This document shows, one piece after another, positions 25,319-34,019 of a stretch of DNA of 64,000 nt; within the stretch, counting starts at the first letter, position 1, and every line of letters begins with the position of its first letter. The position numbers were made by a program, and so were the translations under genes. The stretch spans positions 1,922,001-1,986,000 of the forward strand of contig NZ_CP016948.1 in NCBI RefSeq assembly GCF_001642805.2. The letters run 5' to 3'. This DNA is from Serratia surfactantfaciens. Lineage in GTDB: Bacteria > Pseudomonadota > Gammaproteobacteria > Enterobacterales > Enterobacteriaceae. A model generated the notes under the pieces. That model did no database searches. It was not told where the DNA came from and saw only the letters and a list, made by a program, of their open reading frames with translations.

Positions 25319-26938
25319 TCAGTGTTCGAGAATGTAGACGTTTTTATCGTATAAAGCGCCCTGGCGGGTAAAGTCTATCCCCTTCACGTAAGGTTTGATG
25401 AGCGTGGCGTTAGCCTCATAGTACACCGGCGCCACCGGCGCATCGGCGGCCAGCACCGCTTCGGCCTGCTGGAAGTTGTGCTGCACCTGCTGCGGCGTCT
25501 GCGCCGCCGTCGCCTGATGCAGAATGCGATCGTAGTCCGGATTGCGGTATTTGGGGCTGTTCTCGCTGCTGTCGGAGCGGAACACGTTCAGGAAGGTGGA
25601 AGGATCGTTATAATCCGCCAGCCAACGAGTAAAGGCCACGCTGTACTGCCCACGGTTGATATTGTCCAGCGTCACTTTACGCTCCTGGCTTTGCAAGGTG
25701 GCCTCCACGCCGAGGTTCTTTTTCCACATAGCGGCGGCGGCGATGACGATCTTCTTGATGGTGGCGTCATTGCTGTACAACACGGTAAAGCGCAGCGGAT
25801 TCTCGGCGTTGAAACCGGCCTCCGTCAGCAATTGCTTCGCCTGGGCGTGCCGTTGCTCGGGCGTCCAGCCGGCGGCGCTGCCGGCCTGCAGGCTATAGCC
25901 GCCCGCCCCGGTAGGGGTAAAAGTCCAGGCCGGCTCTTGGCCGTATCCCAACACTTTACCGGCGATGATCTCTTTATCCAGCCCCAGGTTCAACGCCTGG
26001 CGCACTCGCACATCGTTAAACGGCGCCTGCTGATTATTGAAAGCGAAATAACTGGTGGAAAGCAGCGGATAAGTCACCAACTGCTGCTCGCCGAGCGTTT
26101 TTTTCAGCTGCTGATACAACTCCGGTGGCGTGGTATATCCCAACTCAACCTCACCGGCGCGAAAACGCGCCACTTCCGGGAAGCCCTGGATCGGCAAAAA
26201 GGTCACCTTGTTGAGTACGGTATTGGCGTTATCCCAATACTGCGGGTTACGTTCCACCACCACCTTTTCGTTCACTACCCACTGACTGAGGCGAAACGCC
26301 CCGTTACCGACAAAGTGCGCCGGCTGCGTCCAGTTTTTGCCGTACTGCTCCACCACCTTGCGGTTAACCGGCAAAACCGGGAAATGCACCAGTTGCTTGA
26401 GCAGATAGGAATTGGGCTCCGACAGCGTGACCTGCAGAGTGTACGCATCCAGCGCTTTGACGCCCAGCTCGCTCGGCGGTTTGCTGCCGGCGTTGATCGC
26501 TGCGGCATTCAGCACGTAGGCCGAAGCCAGATAGCTGCCGTACGGCGAGGCGGTTTTCGGATCGGTGAGGCGCCGCCAGCTGTAGACGAAATCGTCGGCG
26601 GTCACCGGATCGCCGTTCGACCATTTGGCCTGCGGCCGCAGATGGAAGGTCCAGACGTTGCCCTGGTGCTCCCAGTTCTGTGCCAGCGCCGGGATCGCTT
26701 CGCCGTCTTTCCCGACGCGCAGCAAACCTTCGAACAGATCGTTGAAGATATAGAACTCCACGTTGCTCTCGGCCAGGTTCGGATCCAGCGTCGCCGGTTC
26801 ATACCCGTTGGCGCGCACCAGTTCCTGTACCGGCGCCAGTTTAGCGCCTGCCGGCACCTCGGCGGCCTGAGCGAACGTCGCGTTAAAAGCCAGGAAGATT
26901 AAACCAGCCAATTTATTGCTATTGAATGAATATTTCAC
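25319..26938 (-). CDS. OppA-family peptide-binding protein
   Basis: A 539-aa periplasmic substrate-binding protein. It has a signal peptide ending ATFAQA, then the SBP_bac_5 motifs EPATLDPNLAE, SNGDPVTADDFVYSWRRL and FNDVRVRQALNLGLD. The length matches E. coli OppA (543 aa). The GTG at 26938 is chosen because AGGGAT lies 7 nt before it and a normal signal peptide follows. No permease or ATPase genes are adjacent, so it must work with an Opp-type transporter encoded elsewhere, as MppA does. It is divergent from sfuA. Confidence 0.88.
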   Translation of the reverse strand: MKYSFNSNKLAGLIFLAFNATFAQAAEVPAGAKLAPVQELVRANGYEPATLDPNLAESNVEFYIFNDLFEGLLRVGKDGEAIPALAQNWEHQGNVWTFHLRPQAKWSNGDPVTADDFVYSWRRLTDPKTASPYGSYLASAYVLNAAAINAGSKPPSELGVKALDAYTLQVTLSEPNSYLLKQLVHFPVLPVNRKVVEQYGKNWTQPAHFVGNGAFRLSQWVVNEKVVVERNPQYWDNANTVLNKVTFLPIQGFPEVARFRAGEVELGYTTPPELYQQLKKTLGEQQLVTYPLLSTSYFAFNNQQAPFNDVRVRQALNLGLDKEIIAGKVLGYGQEPAWTFTPTGAGGYSLQAGSAAGWTPEQRHAQAKQLLTEAGFNAENPLRFTVLYSNDATIKKIVIAAAAMWKKNLGVEATLQSQERKVTLDNINRGQYSVAFTRWLADYNDPSTFLNVFRSDSSENSPKYRNPDYDRILHQATAAQTPQQVQHNFQQAEAVLAADAPVAPVYYEANATLIKPYVKGIDFTRQGALYDKNVYILEH

Positions 26939-27242
26939 GTCGATATCCCTGATGAGTGTTTTATCGCGTTCAATATGCAATGAGGTAGTGGAATAAATTA
27001 AATCATTAATCGCTATGAGTCATAACCAAAAGCGGTGTTGAATTTCTTTCATTATCAAAGGGGTATTAACCAGAGAGCGGCGATAAACCGGAGAAACAGC
27101 ACGAGGACGGGCATTGTCGAACAGACATAGAGAGAATCGGCAGAAAAATAATGCGGGCAATCAATCCAGATTATTCCAGCCGAAACTTAACTTATCCTTA
27201 GGGCAATTCATTTTGTGAGCGATCGTCAAAAATAATTTAATA
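26939..27242. other. Divergent intergenic region, oppA-like and sfuA
   Basis: No gene is seen. The right end leads into the sfuA Fur box; AT-rich sequence on the left is probably the promoter of the binding-protein gene. Confidence 0.5.
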
Positions 27243-27268
27243 CGAATCGTTTTCACTATCATTATTGA
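27243..27268. promoter_or_regulatory. Fur box upstream of sfuA
   Basis: CGAATCGTTTTCACTATCAT lies within this site and resembles the Fur consensus of repeated GATAAT-type hexamers. It lies 83 nt before sfuA and fits iron repression of sfuABC. Confidence 0.75.
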
Positions 27269-27350
27269 TGTTCTTGGCTAAAATCGGGCTGCTTGCGCTT
27301 GCCAGGCGATATTCGTTTTCCTCATTCGAACGCTAAAAAAGGATAACTGC

Positions 27351-28367
27351 ATGAAGCTGCGTATTTCATCTCTCGGCCCTGTCGCCCTGCTCGCCTCCTC
27401 GATGATGCTGGCCTTCGGCGCTCAGGCTGCCTCCGCCGACCAGGGCATCGTTATTTACAACGCCCAGCATGAAAATCTGGTGAAATCCTGGGTCGACGGT
27501 TTTACCAAAGACACCGGCATCAAGGTGACGCTGCGCAACGGCGGCGACAGCGAATTGGGCAATCAACTGGTGCAGGAAGGCAGCGCTTCGCCTGCCGACG
27601 TCTTCCTGACGGAAAACTCCCCGGCGATGGTGTTGGTGGACAACGCCAAGCTGTTCGCCCCGTTGGACGCCGCGACGCTGGCCCAGGTGGAACCGCAATA
27701 TCGCCCAAGCCACGGCCGCTGGATCGGCATCGCCGCCCGCTCTACCGTATTTGTCTACAACCCGGCCAAGCTGACCGACGCACAGCTGCCTAAGTCGCTG
27801 CTGGATCTGGCCAAGCCGGAATGGAAAGGCCGCTGGGCCGCTTCGCCGTCGGGCGCCGATTTTCAGGCGATCGTCAGCGCGCTGCTGGCGTTGAAAGGCG
27901 AGAAAGCGACGCTGGAGTGGCTGAAAGCGATGAAAACCAACTTCACCGCCTATAAGGGCAACAGCACCGTGATGAAAGCGGTCAATGCCGGCCAGGTCGA
28001 CAGCGGCGTGATCTATCACTACTACCCGTTCGTGGACGGCGCCAAAACTGGCGAAAACAGCAACAACATCAAGCTGTACTACTTCAAACACCAGGATCCG
28101 GGCGCGTTCGTCAGCATCTCCGGCGGCGGCGTGCTGGCTTCCAGCAAGCATCAGCAGCAGGCTCAGGCGTTTATCAAGTGGATCACCGGCAAACAGGGCC
28201 AGGAGATCCTGCGCACCAATAACGCCTTCGAATACGCCGTGGGCGTCGGCGCGGCCTCCAATCCGAAACTGGTGCCGCTGAAAGAGCTGGACGCGCCGAA
28301 GGTCGACGCCGCGCAGCTGAACAGCAAGAAAGTTGTCGAACTGATGACCGAAGCCGGCCTGCTGTAA
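27351..28367 (+). CDS. sfuA: Ferric-iron periplasmic binding protein SfuA
   Basis: A 338-aa precursor with a signal peptide (cleavage near FGAQASA|DQG, about residue 28). It is the Fe3+-binding protein of the S. marcescens Sfu system, an FbpA-type receptor. The iron-binding tyrosine pair is visible in VIYHYYPFVDG (about residues 222-232). AAGGA precedes the ATG and a Fur box lies upstream. It is followed by sfuB and sfuC, completing a one-operon importer that takes up iron without an outer-membrane siderophore of its own. Confidence 0.95.
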   Translation: MKLRISSLGPVALLASSMMLAFGAQAASADQGIVIYNAQHENLVKSWVDGFTKDTGIKVTLRNGGDSELGNQLVQEGSASPADVFLTENSPAMVLVDNAKLFAPLDAATLAQVEPQYRPSHGRWIGIAARSTVFVYNPAKLTDAQLPKSLLDLAKPEWKGRWAASPSGADFQAIVSALLALKGEKATLEWLKAMKTNFTAYKGNSTVMKAVNAGQVDSGVIYHYYPFVDGAKTGENSNNIKLYYFKHQDPGAFVSISGGGVLASSKHQQQAQAFIKWITGKQGQEILRTNNAFEYAVGVGAASNPKLVPLKELDAPKVDAAQLNSKKVVELMTEAGLL

Positions 28368-28400
28368 GGCCCGCCGGCAAACCGAGAGTTGTTGATCGTT

Positions 28401-29984
28401 ATGTCAAACCTGAGTACCCACGCCGCGCAGACCGCGCGGCGTTATTCTTCTGTCCCTCGTCACCAGCGGCCAGGGCCGATCGTGGTCGCCAGCGCCGTGT
28501 TGCTGTCACTGCTGGCGCTGTTGCCGCTGGGATTCGTTATCGGCGTGGCGTTTGAAACCGGCTGGCAAACGGTCAAAGCTCTGGTTTTCCGCCCGCGCGT
28601 GGCGGAACTGCTGTTGAACACCCTGCTGTTGGTGGTGTTGACGCTGCCGATTTGCGCCGTGCTCGGCGTGGCACTGGCCTGGTTGACCGAGCGCACCTCG
28701 CTGCCGGGCCGCCGTCTGTGGGCGATATTGGCCACCGCGCCGCTGGCGGTGCCGGCCTTTGTGCAAAGCTATGCCTGGATCAGCCTGGTGCCGTCGATGC
28801 ATGGCCTGGGTGCCGGGGTGTTCATCTCGGTGCTCGCCTATTTCCCGTTTATCTATCTGCCTGCCGCCGCGGTGCTGCGTCGCCTGGATCCCGGCATCGA
28901 AGACGTCGCCACTTCGCTCGGATCACGGCCGCTGGCGGTGTTTTTCCGCGTGGTGCTGCCTCAGCTGAAGCTGGCGGTCTGGGGCGGTTCCCTGCTGATC
29001 GCGCTGCACCTGCTGGCGGAGTATGGCCTGTATGCCATGATCCGTTTCGATACCTTCACCACCGCGATCTTCGATCAATTCCAGTCGACCTTCAACGGCC
29101 CAGCGGCCAACATGCTGGCCGGCGTATTGGTGCTGTGCTGTTTGGGCCTGCTGTTGCTTGAGGCGCTCAGCCGCGGCCGCGCACGCTATGCCCGCGTCGG
29201 TTCCGGCAGCGCCCGCAGCCAAACGCCGCGCCGCCTTTCGCCGCCATTCGCCGCGCTGGCGCTGCTGCTGCCTTTCTCACTGACTGCGCTGGCGCTGGGC
29301 GTGCCTTTCATCACCCTGGCCCGCTGGCTGTGGCTGGGCGGATTCGAGGTGTGGCGCAACGCCGATCTGTGGCCCGCGCTGTGGCAAACGCTGTCGCTTT
29401 CCGCCGCCGGCGCGCTGCTGATTACGCTGTGCGCCATTCCGATGGCCTGGCTGTCGGTGCGCTATCCGGCCCGGCTGTACCGGGTGCTGGAAGGCTGCAA
29501 CTACGTGACCAGTTCGCTGCCCGGCATCGTGGTGGCGCTGGCGCTGGTGACCATCACCATTCACAGCTTCCGGCCGATTTACCAAACCGAAATCACCCTG
29601 CTGCTGGCGTATCTGCTGATGTTTATGCCGCGGGCGCTGATCAATCTGCGCGCCGGCATCGCACAGGCGCCGGTGGAATTGGAAAACGTGGCGCGCAGCC
29701 TGGGCAAATCGCCGGCGCAGGCGCTGTGGAGTACCACGCTGCGGCTGGCGGCGCCGGGAGCCGCTGCGGGCGCGGCGCTGGTGTTCCTGGCGATCGCCAA
29801 TGAACTGACCGCCACGCTGCTGCTGGCGCCGAACGGCACCCGCACGCTGGCCACCGGCTTTTGGGCGCTGACCAGCGAGATCGACTACGTCGCCGCCGCG
29901 CCTTATGCGCTGATTATGGTGGCGCTGTCATTGCCGCTCACCTGGCTTCTTTATTCTCAATCTAAACGCACGGCGGGACTATGA
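28401..29984 (+). CDS. sfuB: Ferric-iron ABC permease SfuB
   Basis: A 527-aa inner-membrane permease with two fused BPD_transp_1 halves and about 12 membrane segments. The EAA loops, contacts for SfuC, read [19 protein letters not shown] (first half) and [20 protein letters not shown] (second half). The ATG at 28401 is preferred to a TTG at 28389. It lies 33 nt after sfuA and its stop overlaps the sfuC start by 4 nt. Confidence 0.95.
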   Translation: MSNLSTHAAQTARRYSSVPRHQRPGPIVVASAVLLSLLALLPLGFVIGVAFETGWQTVKALVFRPRVAELLLNTLLLVVLTLPICAVLGVALAWLTERTSLPGRRLWAILATAPLAVPAFVQSYAWISLVPSMHGLGAGVFISVLAYFPFIYLPAAAVLRRLDPGIEDVATSLGSRPLAVFFRVVLPQLKLAVWGGSLLIALHLLAEYGLYAMIRFDTFTTAIFDQFQSTFNGPAANMLAGVLVLCCLGLLLLEALSRGRARYARVGSGSARSQTPRRLSPPFAALALLLPFSLTALALGVPFITLARWLWLGGFEVWRNADLWPALWQTLSLSAAGALLITLCAIPMAWLSVRYPARLYRVLEGCNYVTSSLPGIVVALALVTITIHSFRPIYQTEITLLLAYLLMFMPRALINLRAGIAQAPVELENVARSLGKSPAQALWSTTLRLAAPGAAAGAALVFLAIANELTATLLLAPNGTRTLATGFWALTSEIDYVAAAPYALIMVALSLPLTWLLYSQSKRTAGL

Positions 29985-31018
29985 GCACGCTCGGACTGCA
30001 CGGTATCGAAAAATCTTACAACGCCATCAGGGTACTGGAACACATCGATCTGCAGGTTGCCGCCGGCAGCCGCACGGCGATCGTCGGCCCATCCGGCTCC
30101 GGCAAAACCACCCTGCTGCGCATTATCGCCGGCTTTGAAATCCCGGACGGCGGCCAAATCCTGCTGCAGGGGCAAGCCATGGGCAACGGCGGCGGCTGGG
30201 TGCCGGCGCATCTGCGCGGCATCGGCTTCGTCCCGCAGGATGGCGCGCTGTTCCCGCACTTTACCGTCGCCGGCAACATCGGTTTTGGCCTCAAGGGCAG
30301 CAAACGCGAGAAACAGCATCGCATCGAGGCGTTAATGGACATGGTGGCGCTGGATCGCCGTCTGGCGGCCCTGTGGCCGCATGAACTGTCCGGCGGGCAG
30401 CAGCAGCGAGTTGCGCTGGCGCGCGCCCTGTCGCAGCAACCTCGGTTGATGCTGCTGGACGAGCCGTTTTCAGCGCTGGATACCGGCCTGCGCGCCGCCA
30501 CCCGCAAGGCGGTGGCCGAGCTGCTGACAGAAGCCGGCGTAGCGTCGATTCTGGTCACGCACGATCAGAGCGAAGCGCTGTCGTTCGCCGATCAGGTGGC
30601 GGTGATGCGCAACGGCCGGCTGGCGCAGGTGGGCGCGCCGCAGGATCTCTATCTGCGCCCGGTCGATGAACCGACCGCCAGCTTCCTCGGCGAAACGCTG
30701 GTGCTGACCGCCGAACTGGCGCACGGCTGGGCCGACTGCGCATTGGGCCGCATCGCCGTCGACGATCGCCAGCGCAGCGGCCCGGCGCGCATCATGCTGC
30801 GCCCGGAGCAGATTCAAATCGGTTTGTCCGATCCGGCGCAGCGCGGCCAGGCGGTGATCACCGGCATCGATTTTGCCGGCTTCGTCTCCACCCTCAACCT
30901 GCAAATGGCCGCCGGCGGCGCACAGCTCGAGATCAAAACCGTCAGCCGCGAAGGCCTGCAGCCCGGTTCTCAGGTCAATCTCAACGTGATGGGCCAGGCG
31001 CATATTTTTGCCGGTTGA
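29981..31018 (+). CDS. sfuC: Ferric-iron ABC ATPase SfuC
   Basis: A 345-aa ATPase energising SfuB. Walker A is GPSGSGKTT (about residues 38-46), the signature [15 protein letters not shown], Walker [13 protein letters not shown], and the switch histidine in [11 protein letters not shown]-terminal TOBE-like domain follows (about 240-345), longer than in the minimal ATPases. ATGA overlap with sfuB suggests translational coupling. Confidence 0.95.
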   Translation: MSTLGLHGIEKSYNAIRVLEHIDLQVAAGSRTAIVGPSGSGKTTLLRIIAGFEIPDGGQILLQGQAMGNGGGWVPAHLRGIGFVPQDGALFPHFTVAGNIGFGLKGSKREKQHRIEALMDMVALDRRLAALWPHELSGGQQQRVALARALSQQPRLMLLDEPFSALDTGLRAATRKAVAELLTEAGVASILVTHDQSEALSFADQVAVMRNGRLAQVGAPQDLYLRPVDEPTASFLGETLVLTAELAHGWADCALGRIAVDDRQRSGPARIMLRPEQIQIGLSDPAQRGQAVITGIDFAGFVSTLNLQMAAGGAQLEIKTVSREGLQPGSQVNLNVMGQAHIFAG

Positions 31019-31021
31019 CAC

Positions 31022-31051
31022 CGAGGGGGAAGCCTCTTGACGCTCCCCTCG
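31022..31051 (+). terminator. Hairpin after sfuC
   Basis: CGAGGGG and CCCCTCG form a 7-bp stem with a 16-nt loop, beginning 4 nt after the sfuC stop. There is no T-tract, so termination strength is uncertain. Confidence 0.5.
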
Positions 31052-31072
31052 CCGCCGCGCATTATCAACGCT

Positions 31073-31150
31073 ATGAACCGCATTGCGCACGTCCTCACCA
31101 CCACCGCAACCGCCACGCCATGGCGGGCTGCACGGGTGCGCATCAGCTAA
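31073..31150 (+). CDS. Threonine-rich leader-like ORF
   Basis: A 25-codon frame whose product starts MNRIAHVLTTTATATPW. Codons 9-15 contain five Thr and two Ala, in the manner of amino-acid attenuation leaders such as thrL. The ribosome site is weak. A terminator follows 16 nt after the stop, and TGGCGGGCT inside the frame (31121-31129) can pair with AGCCCCGCCA (31164-31173) to disrupt it. The downstream gene is not a threonine biosynthesis gene, so the purpose is unclear. Confidence 0.5.
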   Translation: MNRIAHVLTTTATATPWRAARVRIS

Positions 31151-31165
31151 CGACGTATCCCTAAG

Positions 31166-31190
31166 CCCCGCCAGCCATGGACGGGGTTTT
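31166..31190 (+). terminator. Terminator/attenuator before the isochorismatase-like gene
   Basis: CCCCGCCA and TGGACGGGG (one A bulge) form a stem with loop GCCA followed by TTTT. It lies between the Thr-rich ORF and the next gene, and an alternative pairing with the leader ORF is possible. Confidence 0.65.
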
Positions 31191-31233
31191 CGCTTCTCCG
31201 TGCATGCCGGCAATATCATGACGGAGAAGACAA

Positions 31234-31779
31234 ATGCCAACTATCCCTGCACTACGCAGCGCTCTGCTGGTTATCGATATGCAAGTCGGTCTGTTCGCCT
31301 CGCCGAACGATCTGCCGTTTGCCGCCGAAAGCCTGCTGGAAAAGACCAATGCGTTGATACGCGCCGCGCGAGCGGCGAACGCGCCCGTGGTGTTTATTCG
31401 TCACACGGGGCCGGCGGGATCGCCCATCGCCGTAAACAGCCCGCTGTGGCAGGTTCACCCCGCTCTGCAAACCGATGTGCAGGCCGACTGGTTTATCGAT
31501 AAAACCCGCCCCAGCAGCTTTCACCAGACTGGCCTGGCGGAACGGCTCAAGCAAGCCGGCATCGGTCGGTTGGTGATTTCGGGCATGTAAACGCAATACT
31601 GCGTAGACACCGCCTGCCGGCACGGCGCGGAGTTGGGATTTGACATGGTCCTGGCCGCCGACGCCCATAGCTGTTCGGACACGGCGACGCTTGGCGCCGC
31701 AGCCATTATCCGGCATCACAACCAGACCCTGTCGGGGCCGTTCGTGACGTTGGCGCTGGCGGAAGAGATACGGTTTTAA
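31234..31779 (+). pseudogene. Isochorismatase-family cysteine hydrolase, in-frame stop
   Basis: The full frame is 181 codons, of the isochorismatase-like amidohydrolase family: catalytic Asp in ALLVIDMQVG, Lys in IDKTRPSSF, and the family block GM-x-TQYCVDTACRHG. Codon 119 is TAA (31588-31590) exactly at the x position, where relatives have Gln; CAA to TAA is one change. The catalytic Cys (codon 123) lies four codons after the stop, so the 118-aa product would be inactive. The rest of the frame is intact and GC-rich, so the mutation looks recent. Possible sequencing error or readthrough cannot be excluded. AGAAGA-type ribosome site upstream. Confidence 0.85.
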
Positions 31780-31814
31780 ACGACGCGCCAAGGCCGGGCT
31801 AACGCCCGGCCCGC

Positions 31815-33311
31815 TCAGCGGCAAATCTTGTCGCGGCGCGGCTTTTTCGGCGCCAGCAGATAATCCACCACGCTTTCATCGACGCAGCTGTCGACGCCGT
31901 TCAGCGCCAGCGTATGGCCGTCGCGCTCGCGGGTGATTAACGGGCTTTTGAAGGCCGCGGCCATCGCCTGGGCGTTGCGGTACGGGGTGGTCGGATCGTA
32001 ACGCTGGGCGACAAACAGCAGCGGCGGCAGCGCGGCGGACGCCACCGGCGTGTGCGGCCGATCTTTGCCGCGATACGGCCACAGATCGCACATTTCCAGC
32101 GGATATTCGTGCAGCGGCAGATAGTGGGCATACAGGGCGGCGGTATTGATCTCTTGCCGCTGTCGGCGCAACAACTGCGGATCGGCCGTCGGGTTGGCGA
32201 CGTCGGCGCAGGTAATGACGTTCAGGGCGTCATCGGCGTCCGGCGAGTAACTTTCGTCGATCAGATCGGAAACCTGCTGCCCGGCAATGCCGGCATCGAG
32301 CTGACGCAGCACGGTCGCCAGCTCATGCCAGCGCTCCGGCCACAACAGCAACGAACGCGTGACCGTCAGCACATCGTCGGCGGAGATTTCATAGCCCGCA
32401 GCGGTGACGAACGGTTGATCGTGCAGCTTGCGCAGCAGGGCGTGATAGCGCTGCAGCGCCTGATTCGCGCCGCCGCCAAGCTGGCAGCTGTCGGTTTTAC
32501 CACAGTAGGCGGCGAAGCGCAGGAAACTTTGCTGGAAGCCTCGCTCCTGGTTCATACGCTGGGTGAAGTCGTCTTCCGCCAGGTCCACTACGCCGTCCAG
32601 CACCAGCGCGCGCGTTTTCTTCGGGAAACGTTCGGCATACAACGCCGCCACCTTGGTGCCGTAAGAGTACGCCACCGCCGTCAGCCCCGGCTCGCCCAGC
32701 GCGTGGCGAATCACGTTCAGATCGTTGACCGCCTCGTCGGTGCCGATATGTTGCAGCACGTCCGCGCCGGTCTGTTTGATACAGGCGGCGATCAGGGTGC
32801 GCGTCTGATGCTCCGCGCCGGCCACGTCGTTGTCGTCCGGCGTCGGGGTTTCGTCGCCTTCGGCCACCTGACAAGATATTTTCGGCGTCGACTGACCGAC
32901 ACCGCGCGGATCGTAACCGATGATATCGTAGGATTTGCGCAGTCTGGCGATCTGGGCGTCGTTGCCCAAATCAGGATTGATGCCCGGTAGACCCGGCCCG
33001 CCGCTGATCACCACCAGGCTGCCCTTTTTCGGCCCGGTTGCCGGCAGCAGAGTTAACGCCAGACGCACGGTCGCTTCCCCCGGCTGCGCCGCATGAGCGG
33101 GCGGCGTGGCGTACGCCAGCGGCGCCTCGAGGTAGCCACAGCGCAGCCCCGGCGTCGGCGGCTCATCGAACCAACGCTGAAAACCGCTGTTGAGACAAGA
33201 TTGCCAACGGATGCCGTTTTCGGCCGCCGCGCCGTGAGCCGCAGGCTTGGCCTGGGCGGGCAACGTGGCGGTGGCCGCGGCGAGCAGCGCCAGAATACGC
33301 AGTACTGACAT
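31815..33311 (-). CDS. Secreted alpha/beta hydrolase, tripeptidyl-aminopeptidase-like
   Basis: A 498-aa protein with a signal peptide (ending LPAQA, about residue 21) and an alpha/beta hydrolase fold of the TAP/SCO-type peptidase group with a C-terminal Abhydrolase_4 region. The oxyanion motif is VISGGPGLPG, the nucleophile serine is in AYSYGTK, the Asp is near FVAQRYDPTTPY and the His is in RDGHTLA. It probably removes short peptides from N-termini, or cleaves proline-type substrates, in the periplasm or outside the cell. AAGGA lies before the ATG at 33311. Two Cys pairs in the lid suggest disulfides. Confidence 0.85.
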   Translation of the reverse strand: MSVLRILALLAAATATLPAQAKPAAHGAAAENGIRWQSCLNSGFQRWFDEPPTPGLRCGYLEAPLAYATPPAHAAQPGEATVRLALTLLPATGPKKGSLVVISGGPGLPGINPDLGNDAQIARLRKSYDIIGYDPRGVGQSTPKISCQVAEGDETPTPDDNDVAGAEHQTRTLIAACIKQTGADVLQHIGTDEAVNDLNVIRHALGEPGLTAVAYSYGTKVAALYAERFPKKTRALVLDGVVDLAEDDFTQRMNQERGFQQSFLRFAAYCGKTDSCQLGGGANQALQRYHALLRKLHDQPFVTAAGYEISADDVLTVTRSLLLWPERWHELATVLRQLDAGIAGQQVSDLIDESYSPDADDALNVITCADVANPTADPQLLRRQRQEINTAALYAHYLPLHEYPLEMCDLWPYRGKDRPHTPVASAALPPLLFVAQRYDPTTPYRNAQAMAAAFKSPLITRERDGHTLALNGVDSCVDESVVDYLLAPKKPRRDKICR

Positions 33312-33533
33312 GGGGAGTCCTTTCAACTCAACGAATCGGTCAAAGGTTAACGATACCCGGTTAAACCGCTAGCCAATAGAACACAAAAAGCCGCGCGGGT
33401 GAAGCCGTCGCCGTATGGCCGGCAAGATATTCCCCTGCTCGGATTGCTCTTATAACGCACAGCATGCTGCAAAAAACGCCGTTCACCTGCTAGGCTTAAG
33501 GTTCGTTGTACTCACAAGGAACAGGAGAATAGC
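33312..33533. other. Divergent intergenic region
   Basis: No gene, repeat or clear operator was recognised. It should carry the promoters for the secreted hydrolase and the CsbD-like gene. Confidence 0.4.
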
Positions 33534-33782
33534 ATGTTTGGAAAAGCGGAAGACAAAGCCAATCAAGCCGCAGGCGCGGTAGAAGAGGCGTTCGGCAAAG
33601 CCGTCGATTCACCGGAGCATCAGGTGCGCGGCGCGGCGCGCAAATACGCCTCCCAGGCCAGCTATGCCGCCCGAGACGCAGCGGATAGCGTAAGAACCCA
33701 GGTGGAAGCTAACCCGCTGGCCGGCGTGGCCGTGGCGGCAGCGGTCGGCATCGTTTTCGGCTTCTTGCTGGGGCGCAAATAA
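33534..33782 (+). CDS. CsbD/DUF883-like membrane-anchored stress protein
   Basis: An 82-aa protein. The N-terminal half is CsbD-like (MFGKAEDKANQAAGAVEEAFGKA), the middle is an Ala-rich helix, and the end is a DUF883-type membrane anchor (VAVAAAVGIVFGFLLGRK, with the final GRK typical of ElaB/YqjD, which bind ribosomes at the membrane). CAGGAG lies upstream. Related genes are often stationary-phase or stress-induced; regulation is not visible here. Confidence 0.8.
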   Translation: MFGKAEDKANQAAGAVEEAFGKAVDSPEHQVRGAARKYASQASYAARDAADSVRTQVEANPLAGVAVAAAVGIVFGFLLGRK

Positions 33783-33808
33783 GCGGCGAATGCGCCGTTC
33801 GACAACGG

Positions 33809-33830
33809 GCCCGCTACGGGCCTTTTTTTC
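33809..33830 (+). terminator. Terminator of the CsbD-like gene
   Basis: GGCCCG and CGGGCC form a stem with loop CTA followed by seven T. Confidence 0.9.
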
Positions 33831-33951
33831 GCCCTTTCTTCACCTGTGCGCAAACTTTCATCTATCACAGCCATCGCTTAAAAAAACCAACGCCTTCAAC
33901 TACGATTAGTTTGTGACCAGAGCAAGGCTCTGCGATCCGGCAGATAACCCT

Positions 33952-33984
33952 ATGAGGATTATCACCATTATCCATGCTGTTTAA
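33952..33984 (+). CDS. Possible 10-codon leader before the second EF-G
   Basis: ATG AGG ATT ATC ACC ATT ATC... encodes a 10-residue peptide (MRIITIIHAV). It is followed by a hairpin AGCCGC/GCGGCT (33983-34005) just before the EF-G ribosome site. No clear ribosome site is seen for the short frame, so it may be fortuitous. Confidence 0.25.
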   Translation: MRIITIIHAV

Positions 33985-34019
33985 GCCGCTCTCCTTCACG
34001 CGGCTAAGAAAGGTTGATT

